Shown here piece by piece: positions 35,418 to 38,982 of a DNA stretch of 38,982 nt (the stretch's first letter is position 1; every line of letters starts with the position of its first letter). The position numbers were made by a program, and so were the translations under genes. A model generated the notes under the pieces. That model saw only the letters and a program-made list of their open reading frames with translations, made no database searches and was not told the origin of the DNA. The stretch comes from Streptomyces sp. LS1784 (GTDB lineage Bacteria > Actinomycetota > Actinomycetes > Streptomycetales > Streptomycetaceae). The stretch lies in NCBI RefSeq assembly GCF_020103755.1, contig NZ_JAHSQD010000018.1, positions 1-38,982 of the forward strand, read 5' to 3'.

Positions 35418-36404
35418 TCAGTCTCCGAGTTCACCGACGTAGTACTGGAAGACGTAGTCCTCCTGCCGGGCGGTGGTCTGCCGCACCCGCAGTCCCGCCC
35501 CTCGCAGGTCGAAGGCGTCGAGCAGCAGGGGCGTGTGGCCGAGCAGCACCATCGTGCCGCCCGGGCGCAGCGTGGCCACCAGGCGCGGCAGGATCTCCCG
35601 CGCCTGGGCCGTGGAGACCACCTCCGCGTTGAGGAAGCGGCTGAAGAGGATGTCGACGCTGCCGGGCTCCGGCCTGGGGTTCATGGCGTCGCCCTGGTAC
35701 ACCCGCTCCAGACGCCGCTGGGCGAACTCGGCCATCTGCAGGCTCAGGTCCTGGCCGACGGTCCTGATCCGGGCCGGATCGAGGCTCGCGAAGTCGGACA
35801 GGAAGCGACCGGTCGAGCAGGCCGGGTCATAGGCGAGGACGTCCTCGGTGAGAGCGCCGAACACCGGGCCGAACAGTTCCCTGGTGTAGCGGCGGATGTG
35901 GTCCTCGCCCAGGCTCAGGAAGGCGTCCCGCTCCTCGCTGACCTGCCAGCCGTCGGGCGGGCTGGTCTTCTCCCGCCCCGCTTCCCGCTGCTTGGTGAAC
36001 GGGTGGACGAGCTCGGTGAGCGGTGTGATCGCCTCGAACGCCACCTGGCGCGCGGACTCGTCCAGCGGGCGGAAGACCACCCGCGCGTCGCCGATCGAGG
36101 TGCGGATCGACTCCACCTCGCCGACGACGTTGTACCAGTGCACCCGGCTGCACAGCAGGCCCGGCATGTCCTGGTCCAGGACGTAGTCGGAGATCGTCTT
36201 GTACCCGGCGTACCACCGCGCCCCGACCCGGAACACGAAGATCCGCTCGGGCCGGCCGGTGAGCTCCTCCCGCAGACAGTGGCCCCCGGGCTGCTCCCAG
36301 CGGGAGAAGTCGCCCGCCCGCAGCTCGGTCCTGGCCTTGATCTCGTCCTCGATGACGGCGGCATCGAGGGGCTTGCCCCGGCACCAGCCCTTCTCGGTGT
36401 CCAT
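35418..36404 (-). CDS. SAM-dependent methyltransferase with unknown N-terminal domain
   Basis: A 328-residue protein. The C-terminal half is a class I methyltransferase: SAM motif AYDPACSTGRFLSDF near residue 195, the acidic QDLSLQMAEFA after strand 2, GDAMNP, and LRPGGTMVLLGHT late in the fold. The first ~190 residues form a domain I cannot assign, with aromatic-rich text such as RWYAGYKTISDYVLDQDMPG. It may methylate the carrier-bound or released amphenicol-like intermediate; target atom unknown. GGAG lies eight bases before the ATG, 3 bp after the NRPS stop. I know of no equivalent in the chloramphenicol pathway. Confidence 0.75.
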   Translation of the reverse strand: MDTEKGWCRGKPLDAAVIEDEIKARTELRAGDFSRWEQPGGHCLREELTGRPERIFVFRVGARWYAGYKTISDYVLDQDMPGLLCSRVHWYNVVGEVESIRTSIGDARVVFRPLDESARQVAFEAITPLTELVHPFTKQREAGREKTSPPDGWQVSEERDAFLSLGEDHIRRYTRELFGPVFGALTEDVLAYDPACSTGRFLSDFASLDPARIRTVGQDLSLQMAEFAQRRLERVYQGDAMNPRPEPGSVDILFSRFLNAEVVSTAQAREILPRLVATLRPGGTMVLLGHTPLLLDAFDLRGAGLRVRQTTARQEDYVFQYYVGELGD

Positions 36405-36407
36405 TCG

Positions 36408-38982
36408 CTACGCTCCCAGGTGGGTGAGTCGGAGTTCCCTGATGATCGGCCGGTCCGTGGTGCGGACCGCCTCGCCCGTGCCCGCCTCGCCCAGCGACAC
36501 CCGCAGCCCGGCCAGGATCCGGACGTCGGCGGTGGCGTCCTCCGTCATGGCGTTCAGCCACTCCTGCGGGCTCACCGACCGGGCTTCGCCGAGGCCGAGT
36601 TCGTCCCGCAGCTGGTCGGGGTCGTAGGTGCGGTGGACGAGTACCTCACGGGTACCCGCCCCGTCCGAGGCGGCCGCGGACAGCAGGGCGTCCGCGACGT
36701 CGGAGACGTGGCAGACCGGGACGAGCCGGTCCAGGCGGGGCAGCATGCCGTGCCGCAGCGACAGCCGCAGCATCTGCGCGAACACGTCCCGCTCCAGGAA
36801 GCCGCCCTCCCGGGCGGTGTGCCCGTACACCAGCCCGGCGCGCAGCAGATCGACACCGCAGCGCTCGCCCTCCAGCGCGTCGATGTACGTCTCGGCCACG
36901 AACTTCGACTGCGAGTACGGGTCCCGGACCGCGGTCAGCGCCTGCGGGGTCAGCGGGACGAACTGCGGCCCGACCGAGGCCGCGGACAGGAACACGAAGC
37001 GCTGCGCGTCCCGGGCGGCGGCCGCCCGCACCAGGCCTCGGGTGGCGGCGACGCTGCCGTTCAACTGCCGCTCCAGCGGCAGAAGATGGTTGACCTGGTA
37101 GCCGCAGTGAACCACGGCACCCCAGCGCGCGTCCGCCTCGACGGCACCCTCGGCGATCGCCTCGATGTCCTGGTAGCCGAGGAACTCGACCCCGGCGAAG
37201 TCCGCGGGATCCCGCTCGAAGCGCGCACGGTGGCGCGACACCAGCTCCCGCGGGTCGCTGGTGGTGACCACGACGATCCGCCGGCCGCTGCCGAGGAGCC
37301 GGTCCAGCACGTGTCCGCCGATGAAACCGCCGGCGCCGGTGACCACCACGGGACGCTGTACCGCGCCCCCCGAGGCCGGGCGCAGGCCCTCAAGCGCCGT
37401 CCGGAACGCGGCCAGCTCCGCGGTGACGGCGCCGGTGACCACCACGGGACGCTGTACCGCGCCCCCCGAGGCCGGGCGCAGGCCCTCAAGCGCCGTCCGG
37501 AACGCGGCCAGCTCCGCGGTGACGGCGGCGGCGACCCGTTCCTCGGGCGGGGACTGTGGCGCGGGTGCTTCGAGGCCCGCCTCCGGCCCGTCCGGCGAGT
37601 CCGGCGCCCCGGACAGGCCGCGCAGGCCGGTCACGAAATCGTCGACGGTGAAGTCGTAGTTGAGCAGGTCGAACACGGTCTGCACGGCGTCCTCGCCGAA
37701 GACCTCGCTCAGCGCCACCTGGATCCGCACCAGCGCGAGCGAGTTCCCGCCCGCGTCGAAGATCGAGACGGCCGGGTCCAGGGCGGTGCCGAGGACCCGT
37801 TCGGCGATGGCGCGGACGGTCTCCGTCTCGTCTCCGCCGGCCGGCTCCGGGCTGTCCGCCCGCTGCTCGTCCCGGTGCTCCCGGACCTGCCGCAACAGGT
37901 CCCGCAGCGCCGCCCGGTCCGCCTTGCCGTGGTCGGTGACGGGGAGTTCGGGCAGCGCGAGCAGGACGTCCGGCATCTCCCACGGCGGCAGCAGCTCACT
38001 CAGCCAGGTCCGCAGCTCCGCCTCGGGCCGGTCCACCGCGGTGTGCGCCATCACCAGCGCGCCGTCCTCGGCCATCAACACCACGGAAGCCTCCAGCAGC
38101 TGGGCGAGCCAGCCGCCCAGCCCGGACAGGCCGATCCGGTGGCCGAGGCGCTTGATCTGCTCGTCCATCCGGCCCAGGTAGGACAACTCGCCGTCGTGCA
38201 GCTCGACTTCGTCACCCGTGTGGTAGGCGGGTCGGCCGTCGACGGTGGTGAACGGCCCCGGCTCGTCCACGGACCGGCCCTCGTAACCGAGCGCCACCCC
38301 GGCGCCCACCATGACCAGCTCGCCCCGGCCGCTCTCGGCGTACGTGCCGCGCTCGGCGTCGTACACCCGGGCGGTGTACCCGTCGATCGGCCGGCCGACC
38401 GTGGACGCGAACCGGGACGGCTCGGCGACGCTGAAGCACACCGTCCCCTCGGTCGGGCCGTAGGCGTTCAGCACGCGGCTGTAGCGCAGGGCCGCGCGGA
38501 ACTCCACCTCGGACAGGGCCTCGCCGGCGAACACGACGGTGCCGATCGCCTTGCGCGCCTCCTCGTCCAGCCGGGCGTACACCGACGGCGGAAGGGTGAT
38601 GATGTCGCAGCCGTGCTCGCGCAGGTGGCGGCCCACCGCGCCGAGCCACGAACCGCCGTCCCAGCCCGGTACCACCAGCGTCGCGCCCGCGTACAGCGCC
38701 ACCAGGAGTTCGGCGACGGAGGCGTCGAAGGACAGCGAGGAGAACTGCAGCATCCGGTCGCCGGGGCGCACGCCGAAGAGCCGGGTCTGGGCGCGGCAGA
38801 GGTTCTCGACACCGGCGTGGCCGACGTTCACCAGCTTGGGCAGGCCCGTCGAGCCGGAGGTGAAGATGGAGTACGCCACCTGCGCGGCGGGCCACACCTC
38901 GGGCACCGCTTGCGGCCCGTGCGCGTCGGCCTGCGCCGCGCAGGCGGCGGCGACCTCGTCGGCCCCGAGCACCCGGCCCGCC
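36408..38982 (-). CDS. CmlP-like NRPS, A-T-reductase (5' end outside window)
   Basis: Partial: the frame runs off the right edge, so the A-domain N-terminus is missing. Order visible: A domain (YSIFTSGSTGLPK, NAYGPTEGT), carrier with Ser in DAGGNSLALVR, a Pro/Gly/Glu linker and a short-chain-type thioester reductase (VVVTGAGGFIGG, then Tyr and Lys in YSQSK). The specificity positions read D-A-A-T-V-A-A-V-C, a phenylalanine-type pocket with Trp239 replaced by Ala, which should admit a para substituent such as an amino group. The A8 region is unusual (IKRLGHRIGLSGLGG). As CmlP does, it would load an aromatic amino acid for hydroxylation by the CmlA-like enzyme and reduce it off. A 32-residue stretch is tandemly duplicated at the linker/reductase junction. 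Confidence 0.88.
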   Translation of the reverse strand, partial: AGRVLGADEVAAACAAQADAHGPQAVPEVWPAAQVAYSIFTSGSTGLPKLVNVGHAGVENLCRAQTRLFGVRPGDRMLQFSSLSFDASVAELLVALYAGATLVVPGWDGGSWLGAVGRHLREHGCDIITLPPSVYARLDEEARKAIGTVVFAGEALSEVEFRAALRYSRVLNAYGPTEGTVCFSVAEPSRFASTVGRPIDGYTARVYDAERGTYAESGRGELVMVGAGVALGYEGRSVDEPGPFTTVDGRPAYHTGDEVELHDGELSYLGRMDEQIKRLGHRIGLSGLGGWLAQLLEASVVLMAEDGALVMAHTAVDRPEAELRTWLSELLPPWEMPDVLLALPELPVTDHGKADRAALRDLLRQVREHRDEQRADSPEPAGGDETETVRAIAERVLGTALDPAVSIFDAGGNSLALVRIQVALSEVFGEDAVQTVFDLLNYDFTVDDFVTGLRGLSGAPDSPDGPEAGLEAPAPQSPPEERVAAAVTAELAAFRTALEGLRPASGGAVQRPVVVTGAVTAELAAFRTALEGLRPASGGAVQRPVVVTGAGGFIGGHVLDRLLGSGRRIVVVTTSDPRELVSRHRARFERDPADFAGVEFLGYQDIEAIAEGAVEADARWGAVVHCGYQVNHLLPLERQLNGSVAATRGLVRAAAARDAQRFVFLSAASVGPQFVPLTPQALTAVRDPYSQSKFVAETYIDALEGERCGVDLLRAGLVYGHTAREGGFLERDVFAQMLRLSLRHGMLPRLDRLVPVCHVSDVADALLSAAASDGAGTREVLVHRTYDPDQLRDELGLGEARSVSPQEWLNAMTEDATADVRILAGLRVSLGEAGTGEAVRTTDRPIIRELRLTHLGA
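37331..37527. repeat. Perfect 96-bp tandem duplication in the A-T-R NRPS
   Basis: Bases 37331-37431 equal 37427-37527 exactly, a unit of 96 bp repeated 2.05 times. It adds 32 residues in frame (VTAELAAFRT through RPVVVTGA). The copy nearer the C-terminus continues into the intact GAGGFIGG nucleotide loop, so the reductase start is preserved. The extra copy contributes a helix and an orphan first beta strand to the linker. Confidence 0.97.

Overview
The window is very GC-rich actinobacterial DNA. Third codon positions are nearly all G or C, GTG and TTG starts are common, and genes overlap by GTGA, ATGA or TGATG. A Streptomyces or Kitasatospora relative is the likely source. Almost every base belongs to specialised metabolism. 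I saw no housekeeping, phage, IS, tRNA or CRISPR features.

Block 1 (about 166-15725, + strand) is a nonribosomal peptide block. A two-module NRPS (C-A-T-C-A-T-TE) is followed by an MppJ-type alpha-keto-acid C-methyltransferase and an overlapping aminotransferase, a pair fit to make beta-methylphenylalanine. Next come an MFS exporter, the hydroxyphenylglycine cassette hmaS-hmo-hpgT and an O-methyltransferase. The second adenylation domain reads DAWTVAAVC(K), a phenylalanine-type pocket. Neither A domain has a hydroxyphenylglycine-type code, and the first C domain needs an upstream donor, so further NRPS genes probably lie left of the window.

Block 2 (15931-27778, + strand) is one tightly coupled eight-gene operon behind a promoter with palindromic operators. 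It encodes two paralogous LanB-like proteins that have only the tRNA-dependent aminoacylation half (PEARL-like), a radical SAM enzyme, an arginase/agmatinase-fold protein, a putative Fe(II)/2-oxoglutarate oxygenase with a CxCxxC knuckle, a PHP-domain hydrolase, an MFS exporter and an APH-fold kinase. I found no precursor peptide. This is the best candidate for an undescribed system.

Block 3 (27895-38982, - strand, converging on block 2 at a 10-bp-stem terminator) resembles the core of chloramphenicol biosynthesis. It has an A-T-reductase NRPS (CmlP-like, cut by the window edge), a diiron beta-hydroxylase whose metal ligands match CmlA at the same residue numbers, and a chloramphenicol-phosphotransferase homologue with the catalytic Asp at residue 37. 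It also has an MFS transporter and a StrR-type ParB/HTH regulator. A SAM methyltransferase, an ATP-grasp amino-acid ligase, a TauD-type oxygenase and a HAD phosphatase are added to this core. A modified, perhaps aminoacylated, amphenicol is the simplest reading.

Three local sequence features stand out: a perfect 96-bp tandem duplication inside the A-T-R synthetase, an in-frame palindromic-element insertion inside the second A domain of the large NRPS, and a strong Shine-Dalgarno site that moves that NRPS start to a TTG.
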